Below are positions 55,583-62,717 of a stretch of DNA of 64,000 nucleotides, piece by piece. This DNA is from Mesonia maritima. GTDB lineage: Bacteria > Bacteroidota > Bacteroidia > Flavobacteriales > Flavobacteriaceae. The DNA lies in contig NZ_JBHLUA010000002.1 in the NCBI RefSeq assembly GCF_042433895.1, positions 1-64,000 on the forward strand, written 5' to 3'. Every line of letters begins with the position of its first letter. Positions within the stretch are counted from its first letter, which is position 1. The translations under genes were made by a program, and so were the position numbers. The notes under the pieces are model-generated. The model did no database searches, was not told where the DNA came from, and saw only the letters and a list, made by a program, of their open reading frames with translations.

Positions 55583-56086
55583 ATGAAAAAAATATTTTTA
55601 ATCGTAGCAGTAGCATTGGGAAGTATCATGACTTCACAAGCACAAGAAATTTCTGACAACGCAATAGGTCTTCGTTTAGGTGGAGGCGATGGCTTTGGAG
55701 CAGAAGTTTCTTATCAACGAGCAATTGGAAGTAACAATAACCGTTTAGAACTAGATTTAGGTTGGCGAAATGACAATGATTTTGACGCTTTTAAATTAGC
55801 CGCGCTTTACCAGTGGGTTTGGAATATTGAAGGCGGATTTAACTGGTATGCCGGTATTGGTGGAGGAATTGGAAGTGTTGATGATAAACGCTTTGATGAC
55901 AGATTTGATAGAGATGGTGATGATGGAGCGTTTGTTTTTATAGCCGGAAATATTGGAATTGAATATAATTTTGATATTCCATTAATGCTTTCATTAGATT
56001 TTAGACCAGAATTTGGTTTTAGCGATTATGATGTTTTAAATGAATTTGTACCGGATATCGCTTTAGGTGTACGTTACCAATTCTAA
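55583..56086 (+). CDS. Small outer-membrane beta-barrel protein
   Basis: A 167-aa protein with signal peptide cleaved after TSQAQ. The mature part is a series of amphipathic strands: NAIGLRLGGGDGFGAEVSYQ, RLELDLGWR, FKLAALYQWVW, FNWYAGIGGGIGS, IGIEYNFDIP, and a terminal aromatic LGVRYQF, the standard C-terminal barrel signature. Probably an eight-stranded OmpX/OmpW-like barrel; an acidic loop (DDKRFDDRFDRDGDDG) lies mid-protein. Own -7 box upstream, hairpin terminator downstream at 56132-56150. Confidence 0.85.
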   Translation: MKKIFLIVAVALGSIMTSQAQEISDNAIGLRLGGGDGFGAEVSYQRAIGSNNNRLELDLGWRNDNDFDAFKLAALYQWVWNIEGGFNWYAGIGGGIGSVDDKRFDDRFDRDGDDGAFVFIAGNIGIEYNFDIPLMLSLDFRPEFGFSDYDVLNEFVPDIALGVRYQF

Positions 56087-56131
56087 AAATTAAACAATTC
56101 TGCACTGAAAGGGCAACGGTTTATTAATACT

Positions 56132-56150
56132 GGGGGACTTAAAGTCCCCC
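56132..56150 (+). terminator. Rho-independent terminator of the outer-membrane protein gene
   Basis: A GC-rich hairpin, GGGGGACTT (56132-56140) with AAGTCCCCC (56142-56150), followed by TTTACTATTT. It is the last element before the rearranged region. Confidence 0.85.
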
Positions 56151-56154
56151 TTTA

Positions 56155-56286
56155 CTATTTTAATATGAAATCGGAATTGTCACCCGAATCTCGACCTTTA
56201 TGTTCCACATATTTATTGACCATTTTATAGGTAATATTTCCAGTACTCCATCTTTTAGTTAGCAGTTCGAATCCAAAAGATTTTAA
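56155..56286 (-). pseudogene. IS200/IS605-family TnpA transposase, C-terminal remnant
   Basis: On the minus strand 42 codons remain before a TAG: the peptide includes WSTGNITYKMVNKYVEHK and then DNSDFIL, which matches the C-terminal end of Y1 (HUH) transposases of the IS200/IS605 type (W-S-T-G-N-I-T-x-x-M-V-x-x-Y-L-E-H). An in-frame stop precedes it and the catalytic HUH and tyrosine regions are missing. A perfect 9-bp hairpin, CTTCTTTTC/GAAAAGAAG, lies next to it at 56299-56321, like the subterminal hairpins of such elements. Family assignment is from memory of the motif. Confidence 0.6.
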
Positions 56287-56298
56287 TTAGGATTACCC

Positions 56299-56321
56299 CT
56301 TCTTTTCCATCCGAAAAGAAG
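56299..56321. repeat. Perfect hairpin next to the tnpA remnant
   Basis: CTTCTTTTC (56299-56307) and GAAAAGAAG (56313-56321) flank a 5-nt loop. It may be a terminal hairpin of the decayed IS200/IS605 element. Confidence 0.5.
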
Positions 56322-56656
56322 AAAAAGTCTAGGCTGACGAGTAAAATATAAGAAAATACTACGGTGACCTCCACCACAGATAAAAAAATTCCCTACAGTC
56401 AAATAGCTTTTTATCTTTTTCACTTCGCTGCCACCTTGATTTTTAATAATTTTCTCGATAGGACGTTTCCCTCCTAATCATATTCTTACATAATTCAAAA
56501 AATAGTTTAGGAATGACAGATAAATGATTGACGAACTGAAGTGTTACAATTACTAGTACCACCTATTTTTGGCAAAATTAGCAGCTATATAAATATTTAC
56601 TTATGTTATCCCGTAACAGTTTATTGTTAATACATATATTTGTAAGTATATAACCA
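56322..56656. other. Non-coding segment before the cassette array
   Basis: No gene is recognisable here on either strand. It holds one copy of TTCCCTCCT (56467-56475). The stretch 56585-56656 contains loosely complementary arms (TATATAAATATTTAC and GTAAGTATATA) placed before the GTTGTAAAAC box, possibly a degenerate first attC-like or attI-like site. Confidence 0.4.
56467..56475 (+). repeat. TTCCCTCCT motif, copy 5
   Basis: Exact copy in the non-coding segment left of the cassette array. Confidence 0.6.
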
Positions 56657-56680
56657 GTTGTAAAACATTTAAGACGAACA

Positions 56681-57526
56681 TTGAGAATTCTAATTATCAT
56701 ACTGATTTTAATTACAAAATTTGCTTTCGGACAAGAAAAGGTTACGATTGACCAAAACGTTGTGAAGTATGAGATGAAAGACGAATTCAACCGATTTGAC
56801 AACATAGCGAATGAATTAAAAAAATACAAAAACTTCAATTTAGAAGTCAAAGAAAATTCAAATATTAAGATTCTAAATCAATACAGTACTGTATTTACTG
56901 GACACACTATATCCTTTGAAATTGACAACAATCTCAACATCATATAATCAAACTATGAGTATTGGACAGACGTTCCCGAAATCGGAACTAAATACAAAGT
57001 ACTTGACATTGACTTGAAATTAAATCAAAATCCATTTAAAAAAACAGATGGATTACGTGGACAATATGAAATGAAAGTTGAAAAGGTTAATGAAAATGGA
57101 GAATCATTAAAGAAGATAACATTTAAAGGAAAATTCAAATCATTCAAAGGAATTGAAAAATCATCTGCTGAATATCTATGGGCATTAGAGCAGAATAAAA
57201 TCTTTTATGGAATAACTAATGAAAACGGAGTTTACTTGCGAACTGATAAAATGCCTTCACTAAAATCTGACCATAAAGTTTTGACTGAAAAAATAAAAAA
57301 GATTAACGGTTATAAGCCTAATAAAATAAGAGCTTTCGTAATCATAAATGAAAAAGGGAAAATCGAAAATAAACCATTTAGATTTTTTGGAGATTACGGA
57401 AATTTGAATGAAGAAACACAAAAACAAGTTAAGGAATTGCTAATTGAATTTACTGATTGGTATCCAGCTTGTGTAAATGAAAAAGAAGTTAAATTACAAA
57501 TTCCGATAGTAATTGGAATTGAATAA
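56681..57526 (+). pseudogene. Cassette 1: secreted TonB-C-like protein interrupted by one in-frame TAA
   Basis: From a TTG at 56681 the frame encodes a signal peptide (MRILIIILILITKFAFGQ) and 88 residues to a TAA at 56945-56947. The same frame continues open for 193 codons to 57526, so one base change splits a ~281-aa protein. The distal part ends in IRAFVIINEKGKIEN and FTDWYPACVNEKEVKLQIPI, which resembles the TonB C-terminal domain (W-x-PA...N-x-K-x-V-x...P). No ATG start fits; a frame-matched ATG at 56603 hits a stop at once. A TTG at 57014 could restart translation. It lies between GTTGTAAAAC and site 1. Confidence 0.6.
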
Positions 57527-57530
57527 AAAA

Positions 57531-57668
57531 CGTTTTACAACAATGGCTATAAGTAATTGCTTGTTCTCGCCTACTTCTGAAAATCCTTAGCGGATTTTCA
57601 GTTTGGTGTATACTTGCAAAGTTAAGTGCTAACCCACGCAACTACTCGTAGCCGAGACCGTTAGCTAT
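57531..57668 (+). repeat. attC-like site 1
   Basis: R''-like GTTTTACAAC (57531-57540), spacer AATG-like, L'' GGCTATAAGTAATTGC (57544-57559), internal perfect 10-bp hairpin CTGAAAATCC/GGATTTTCAG (57576-57600), L' GCAACTACTCGTAGCC (57637-57652), spacer GAGACC, R'-like GTTAGCTATC (57659-57668). L'' and L' pair at 13 of 16 positions; the three differences are transitions that still allow G-T wobble. Confidence 0.7.
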
Positions 57669-57689
57669 CATTTAAAAAAAAATTCAACT

Positions 57690-58961
57690 ATGAAAAAAAC
57701 ACTTAGCATTACAATTCTACTTTTAGCAGTTTTTCAAGTTTTTAGTCAGAATAAAAAATTACTGATTAAAAATGTAAACGTCATTCCACTTCATATTAAC
57801 CAAGAATTGAATAACAAAGATGTCATAATTGAAGACGGTATAATTCGTGAAATAAGAGAACAGATTGAAAATGACACAATCAAATACGATCTAGGTGTAA
57901 TAGATGGTAGTGGTAAATATCTTATCCCAGCATTTTCGGATGCACACTCTCATCTTCCAAAAAAGGAAAATCTAAAGAGTTATTTCCTAATGAATTTAAT
58001 TAATGGTGTGACAACTTTACGTTCTATGCGAGGAGAAATGTGGCACTTGGAAATCGACAAAAAGGACGAGTTTACACCTAAATTAATTCTTTCTTCACCG
58101 CCAATTTCAAGAAGAGACACCATATCTGAAACAGAAGCGAATAAAATGATTTCAAATTATAAAAAGTCTGGGTTCGATTTTGCAAAAGTTTTGTCAATAA
58201 AAGATGAACAAACATTTGATTATTTAGTAGCATCCGCCAAATCTGAGGATTTTCATTTAGCTGGCCATTGTCCTTCAAACGTAGGTCTTTTAGAAGTCTG
58301 TCAAAGCAGTGTTTTTCAGAGCATCGAACACTTGGGAGGTTTTTTTCGTCTTAGAAGCTTAGATGATATAAATTCAGCAATAAACCTTTCAATTACAAAC
58401 AACATTTATCATTGCCCAACTTTAGATTGGTATTTTACTGGACAAATTCCAGAAGACGAGCTTAGAAAACGAAATGGAGTAGAATTTTTGCCAACGGAAT
58501 TGGTAGAAAGTTGGGAAAGTAAAATTTCCGCACATTATCAGAAAACGACCGAAAGCGAAAGAGAAGTTGAGCGAAAAGAAAGCAAAGATAAATTTCAAGC
58601 AAGATTAAATTACCTGAAATATATTTATAGACAAGGCGGAATGTTATTGCTAAGTCCAGACGCTTCGGGAATTTACAGTATTCCTGGTTATGGAATTCAT
58701 AGCGAAATGAAACACTATAAAAATGCAGGGATTTCAAATTTTGAAATTCTAAAAGCTACATCCTACAACTTATCAAAAATGCTATCCTCACAAAATGAAT
58801 GGGGAACTATTAAAGTCGGTGCTAAGTCAGATATGGTGTTATTAAATGAAAATCCGTTAGAAAATATTGAAAATACGGAAACTATAAACGGAATTATATT
58901 CAAAGGTAAGTTTTACCTAAAAAGTGAATTAGAGGATAAACTGAACGCAAAAAAACGATAG
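57690..58961 (+). CDS. Cassette 2: secreted amidohydrolase
   Basis: A 423-aa metal-dependent amidohydrolase with signal peptide (cleavage near FSQN). The metal ligands are H-x-H in DAHSHLPK (about 88-95), a mid-protein histidine in AGHCPSN (about 191), another in EHLGGF (about 211), and D in SPDASG (about 320). The N-terminal ILIKNVNVIPLH-type strand and C-terminal GAKSDMVLLNENPLENI are typical of imidazolonepropionase/prolidase-like members. Substrate unknown. Its TAG stop lies inside the R''-like box of site 2, so the gene ends exactly where the palindrome begins. Confidence 0.87.
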   Translation: MKKTLSITILLLAVFQVFSQNKKLLIKNVNVIPLHINQELNNKDVIIEDGIIREIREQIENDTIKYDLGVIDGSGKYLIPAFSDAHSHLPKKENLKSYFLMNLINGVTTLRSMRGEMWHLEIDKKDEFTPKLILSSPPISRRDTISETEANKMISNYKKSGFDFAKVLSIKDEQTFDYLVASAKSEDFHLAGHCPSNVGLLEVCQSSVFQSIEHLGGFFRLRSLDDINSAINLSITNNIYHCPTLDWYFTGQIPEDELRKRNGVEFLPTELVESWESKISAHYQKTTESEREVERKESKDKFQARLNYLKYIYRQGGMLLLSPDASGIYSIPGYGIHSEMKHYKNAGISNFEILKATSYNLSKMLSSQNEWGTIKVGAKSDMVLLNENPLENIENTETINGIIFKGKFYLKSELEDKLNAKKR

Positions 58962-59092
58962 CTAACAATGTATAACCGCAATTACGGCGGATTCGACTAC
59001 GTCCGAATCCACGCGGAATTACTAAGGTCTGTGCTAAACCGAAAATTAACGCATATTAACCCGTAACTTCGGTTATACGAGACCGTTGCAAG
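58957..59092 (+). repeat. attC-like site 2
   Basis: R''-like GATAGCTAAC (58957-58966), AATG, L'' TATAACCGCAATTAC (58971-58985), internal hairpin GGATTCG/CGAATCC (58989-58995 with 59004-59010), L' GTAACTTCGGTTATA (59063-59077), spacer CGAGACC, R'-like GTTGCAAG (59085-59092). L'' and L' pair at 13 of 15 positions. Confidence 0.7.
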
Positions 59093-59135
59093 GAATTTGA
59101 GAAAACCGCCAAAAATTTAAAGATGTTGAAATAAA

Positions 59136-59600
59136 ATGAAATTAAACGAATACTTAGCTAACCGACTAAAGGAAATTTTTACTGAAGGAAAATGGGTTTT
59201 AGGTACAAATTTCAAAGAACAAATAATTGACCTTGATTGGAAACAAGCAACTCAAAAAATAGATGACTTTAACACTATTGCTGATTTGATTTTTCACATT
59301 GATTACTACATAGCAGGCGTAAAAAAAGTTCTAAAAGGCGGAACACTCGATATACGAGACAAATATAGTTTTGATTATCCACCCATAAAATCTGAACAAG
59401 ATTGGCAAAATTTAGTGAGTAAGTTTTGTCTTGACGCAGATGAATTTATCGAACTCGTTGAAAATATGTCAGAAGAAAAAATATTGTCCGACTTTGTAGA
59501 TAAACAATATGGGACTTATTGCCGGAATATTGACGCCATGATTGAACACTCATATTATCATCTCGGACAAATAATACTCATTAAAAAACGAATTAAATAA
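59136..59600 (+). CDS. Cassette 3: DinB-like four-helix protein
   Basis: A 154-aa all-helical protein of the DinB/YfiT fold. Histidines sit at the expected metal positions: FHIDYYIAG near residue 49 and EHSYYHLGQIILI near residues 138-143. It starts with NEYLANRLKEIFTEGKWV and has W-x-x-A-T(Q)-K-I typical of such putative metal-dependent thiol or hydrolase helpers. Single ORF between sites 2 and 3, in plus orientation as the neighbours. Role unknown. Confidence 0.78.
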   Translation: MKLNEYLANRLKEIFTEGKWVLGTNFKEQIIDLDWKQATQKIDDFNTIADLIFHIDYYIAGVKKVLKGGTLDIRDKYSFDYPPIKSEQDWQNLVSKFCLDADEFIELVENMSEEKILSDFVDKQYGTYCRNIDAMIEHSYYHLGQIILIKKRIK

Positions 59601-59607
59601 AAACTGC

Positions 59608-59741
59608 TTACAACAATGGCTATGAGTAATTGCTTGTTCGTGCCTACTTCTGAAATTCCGCAGGAATTTCCAACTTGGTGTGTACTTGCAAAGTTAAGTG
59701 CTAACCCACGAAACTACTCATAGCCGAGACGTTAGCTGTAA
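59608..59741 (+). repeat. attC-like site 3
   Basis: R''-like CTTACAAC (59608-59615), AATG, L'' GGCTATGAGTAATT (59619-59632), internal hairpin GAAATTCC/GGAATTTC (59653-59660 with 59664-59671), L' AACTACTCATAGCC (59713-59726), spacer GAGAC, R'-like GTTAGCTGTA (59732-59741). L'' and L' pair at 13 of 14 positions. Strongly similar along its length to site 1, about 2.1 kb upstream. Confidence 0.72.
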
Positions 59742-59828
59742 TGATGGAAAACTTATCCGAATTTAAAATTTCATCTATAATAATAGTAATCTTTTTAAGT
59801 TTTTTATTATAAATTATAAAAATAAAAA

Positions 59829-61529
59829 ATGAAAGTTTCAATTAAACTACTAATCTTGCTTTTTAGTGCAGTTACGTTAAATACTGCGAATGCTCAATCA
59901 AAAAAACAAATTTCAGAATTGTCCGATTTATGTAAGGTTTGGGGTACATTGAAATATTTTCATCCTGAAATTGCATCGGGAAATCACGATTGGGATAGTG
60001 TTTTGGTGGCTTCCTTGGATAGAATTCTGGATTCAAATAAAAAAATCACTTTTCAAAAGGAATTGGATAAAATGTTTCAAATTGCAGGTAAGAATGATGC
60101 CCCTTTATTTATAATCGACAAGTCAGCACATCCTTATACTTACCGGAATATCAATCATTCTTGGGTGAATAAAAGCAAAAACCTCACTGAAAGTCAGAAG
60201 AATATTTTAAAGTATAATTATTCTCATCCAAATCAAGGAGGTAATTATTATGCTCAAAATAATCCCGACGATGATGGCAATATCATAACACCCAATGAAA
60301 AACCATATTCTAAAATGAAAATGCCCAATCGTAACTATAGATTACTAGGATTATTTCGTTTTTGGAATGTGATTAACTACTATTACCCATATAAATATGC
60401 TACAGAAAAAAATTGGGATAAAGTACTCATTAATTTGATTCCTGAATTTATAAATGCCAATGATACTATTTCGTATCATAAAGCTGTATTAAAAATGGCT
60501 GCTTCTATTGATGACGGACACGGAGGTATATATCCATTTTTGTATCAAAGTGTCGCTGGAAAATACAGTCCACTTTTCTTTTTTCGATTGGTAGACAATA
60601 AAGCGGTAATCACTAAAATTCTTGATCAAGAAAAAGCGAAAAAAGCAAATGTGCAGCAAGGAAGTGTAATTGAGAAAATAGATGGAACTTCCCTTACATC
60701 GAGAATTAAAAAATTATGGGATTATGTTCCAGCTTCGAATGTGGGAGGAAAATACAAGGGATTGCATCGGCTTATCTTAAATAGTAAAAAACCTTCGTCA
60801 ATTTATTCAGGATATAATCCAGATGGTTCAACCTTCAATTCTAAAATAGTACTTTCTGAACGTAATTTTCTGAAAGAATATTTAGAATTTTTTGAAATGA
60901 AAAGTCCTATAACCTCAAAAAAGATTACCAATGATATTGCTTACGTTTATGCGGCCAATATTACTTCGAAAAATATGGATAGTATTATACTACCTTTAAT
61001 GGATACCAAAGCAATCATATTGGATTTAAGAAACTATCCTAGCTCAATGCCTTCCTATAAAATTGCAAATTATTTTTTGAAAGAACCTACAACATATGGA
61101 AAAGAAACAATGATTAATTTTAATTATCCTGGACTTCTCTATTATCGAGACCTCAATTCCCAATATCCTTCTGCTAGAACTGTTGGAAAGAAGAATCCCA
61201 ATCCGTATTCAGGAAAACTAATTTTACTTGTAGATTATAGAACACAAAGTTTACCTGAATTTGATTGCTTAATCCTAAAAACTTACAACAATACAACTAT
61301 TATTGGAACTCAAACTGCAGGTGCTGACGGAAATGTAACAAGAATGACTTTTTTGGGTGGTCATAACATATCATTCTCAGGAATGGGAATATATGAAGCT
61401 GATGGAAGCGAAACTCAACGAGTTGGGATTCCAATTGATATTAAAGTTAACTATGAAATTGAAGATTTTGTAAATAAAAAAGACCCTATTTTAGAAAGAG
61501 CTATAAAATTTGCAGAAACAGATGAATAA
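59829..61529 (+). CDS. Cassette 4: secreted S41-family serine protease
   Basis: A 566-aa exported protein (signal ends TANAQS). A PDZ-like region (about 255-310, NVQQGSVIEKIDG) precedes the S41 core: IILDLRNYPSS, then LLVDYRTQSLPEF, where T-Q-S-x-x-E-F supplies the nucleophilic serine, and TIIGTQTAGADGNVT. The long N-terminal part has LGLFRFWNVINYYYPY, a phrase of the Bacteroidota peptidase-S41-with-N-domain group. Cleavage target unknown. A short 5' leader separates it from site 3; it ends 10 bp before the R''-like box of site 4. Confidence 0.86.
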   Translation: MKVSIKLLILLFSAVTLNTANAQSKKQISELSDLCKVWGTLKYFHPEIASGNHDWDSVLVASLDRILDSNKKITFQKELDKMFQIAGKNDAPLFIIDKSAHPYTYRNINHSWVNKSKNLTESQKNILKYNYSHPNQGGNYYAQNNPDDDGNIITPNEKPYSKMKMPNRNYRLLGLFRFWNVINYYYPYKYATEKNWDKVLINLIPEFINANDTISYHKAVLKMAASIDDGHGGIYPFLYQSVAGKYSPLFFFRLVDNKAVITKILDQEKAKKANVQQGSVIEKIDGTSLTSRIKKLWDYVPASNVGGKYKGLHRLILNSKKPSSIYSGYNPDGSTFNSKIVLSERNFLKEYLEFFEMKSPITSKKITNDIAYVYAANITSKNMDSIILPLMDTKAIILDLRNYPSSMPSYKIANYFLKEPTTYGKETMINFNYPGLLYYRDLNSQYPSARTVGKKNPNPYSGKLILLVDYRTQSLPEFDCLILKTYNNTTIIGTQTAGADGNVTRMTFLGGHNISFSGMGIYEADGSETQRVGIPIDIKVNYEIEDFVNKKDPILERAIKFAETDE

Positions 61530-61536
61530 AAATCAC

Positions 61537-61640
61537 TACAGCTAACAACTCTTCAATATTGTCAAACAGCAAAGTTTTTTATATTTTAAAAACAGTAATT
61601 TTAGCAGAAAAATTGGCGCTTTTTTGCATGCTGATATTTT
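61537..61640 (+). repeat. attC-like site 4, probably degenerate or partial
   Basis: The R''-like TACAGCTAAC (61537-61546) is an exact reverse complement of the box at 59732, but the following arm does not find a convincing partner. An unrelated-looking segment with CGTTACCGCTAG precedes the next gene. I can support the left box only; the right end is uncertain. Confidence 0.4.
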
Positions 61641-61668
61641 TACGTTACCGCTAGAAATAATTAAAAAA

Positions 61669-62475
61669 ATGAGCATATTTAAAGCAATATTATTAACTTT
61701 CCTATTTATTCTAATATTTTCTACCTTTCAAATAATAACTTTATTACCATTTAAAGATTTTCTCTCTTCAAATCCCGACTTAGCTGAACACTTATTTGGG
61801 ATCATTACTATCTTGGGATTTCTAATAAGTTATTCTATAATTTTTTATTTTTTTTGGAAGCCAAAACTATTTGATTTTAAAGAAGAAACTTTAAAATATT
61901 TAAAGCCTATTAATTTCATTTATTTATTCTTTATTGCATTCGGATTGGAACTTTTTGACAGAGTATTATTTGATTTAGATAAGCTTAAAGATTTCTACTT
62001 TAATGAAGAAAGTCTGATTGATTTTCCAGACTATTATGCAATTAATATTTCAAATATTTATCAAGCAGTTTCTGCTATTTTAATAGCTCCAATATTTGAA
62101 GAGCTCTTTTTTAGAAAGTATATTCTTGGAAAACTATTATTAAGAAATAGCAAAATAATAGCATTGATAACTTCTTCTTTATGCTTTTCATTAATTCATA
62201 TAGAAACTCCAAATAATCTATTGCCAACTTTTATATTCGGAATTATTAGCGGTTTCATATTTATTGAAACAAAGAAAATAATCTATAGTATTTTATTACA
62301 TTTTTTCATGAACAGTTTTTGGTTAGCTTTATTACTCTATGGAGAAAATTATTTTAATTGGATTTACCAATTAAATTTTAATTTTATTTATTGGTCTTTG
62401 CCTTTAGTTGGAATAATTTTAGGTTCATTTGGAATATATAAAATAACTACAGCCAACAATGCATATCACAAATAG
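61669..62475 (+). CDS. Cassette 5: CPBP-family intramembrane metalloprotease
   Basis: A 268-aa protein with about seven hydrophobic segments. CPBP (Abi/Rce1-like) motifs: EELFFRKYILGKLL (E-E-x3-R), SSLCFSLIHIETPN (F-x3-H), and SILLHFFMNSF (H-x3-N). These chelate zinc within the membrane. The family processes prenylated or bacteriocin-related peptides. The frame opens at a TTG (61624), but the ATG at 61669 (MSIFKAILL) gives a standard start. Lies between sites 4 and 5. Confidence 0.85.
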   Translation: MSIFKAILLTFLFILIFSTFQIITLLPFKDFLSSNPDLAEHLFGIITILGFLISYSIIFYFFWKPKLFDFKEETLKYLKPINFIYLFFIAFGLELFDRVLFDLDKLKDFYFNEESLIDFPDYYAINISNIYQAVSAILIAPIFEELFFRKYILGKLLLRNSKIIALITSSLCFSLIHIETPNNLLPTFIFGIISGFIFIETKKIIYSILLHFFMNSFWLALLLYGENYFNWIYQLNFNFIYWSLPLVGIILGSFGIYKITTANNAYHK

Positions 62476-62692
62476 TTGCGTCTTTTATAAATCAGAAAAA
62501 TTGGTATATTTGATAGCCGCAAAATCTTTTGATTTACAACTCTTTTTTATTTTATAGTTGTTGGTTGTAGTCCTTCGGTAGACATTTTAAACAGAAAAGA
62601 TAAAACAAAATACAAAAGTTTTGGCTTGTGGGGAGATTGAAAATTAAATCATATCTGCACGCTAATTGCTATATACAAAACCGTTATGCATT
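62448..62692 (+). repeat. attC-like site 5, longer and weaker
   Basis: R''-like TACAGCCAAC (62448-62457) overlaps the end of cassette 5 coding sequence, AATG-like spacer, then GCATATCACAAATAG; on the right CGCTAATTGCTATATAC, spacer AAAACC and R'-like GTTATGCATT (62683-62692). The arms pair only in part, and the 245-bp span is longer than in sites 1-3. Note that AATGCATA and TATGCATT at the outer ends are inverted. Confidence 0.45.
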
Positions 62693-62717
62693 ATTTTAAA
62701 AACCGAACGAAACAAGT

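Noticed and set aside
56265..56274. GTTCGAATCC, which looks like a tRNA T-loop and thus a possible tRNA or attachment site
   Set aside because: The flanks do not form a T-stem or acceptor stem, and the segment is explained by codons of the IS200/IS605 tnpA remnant on the other strand.
57538..59741. Palindromes between cassette genes as plain transcription terminators
   Set aside because: They are over 100 bp, have no U-tract after the outer stem, contain conserved boxes beyond pairing, and their ends match the far end of the neighbouring gene's unit.
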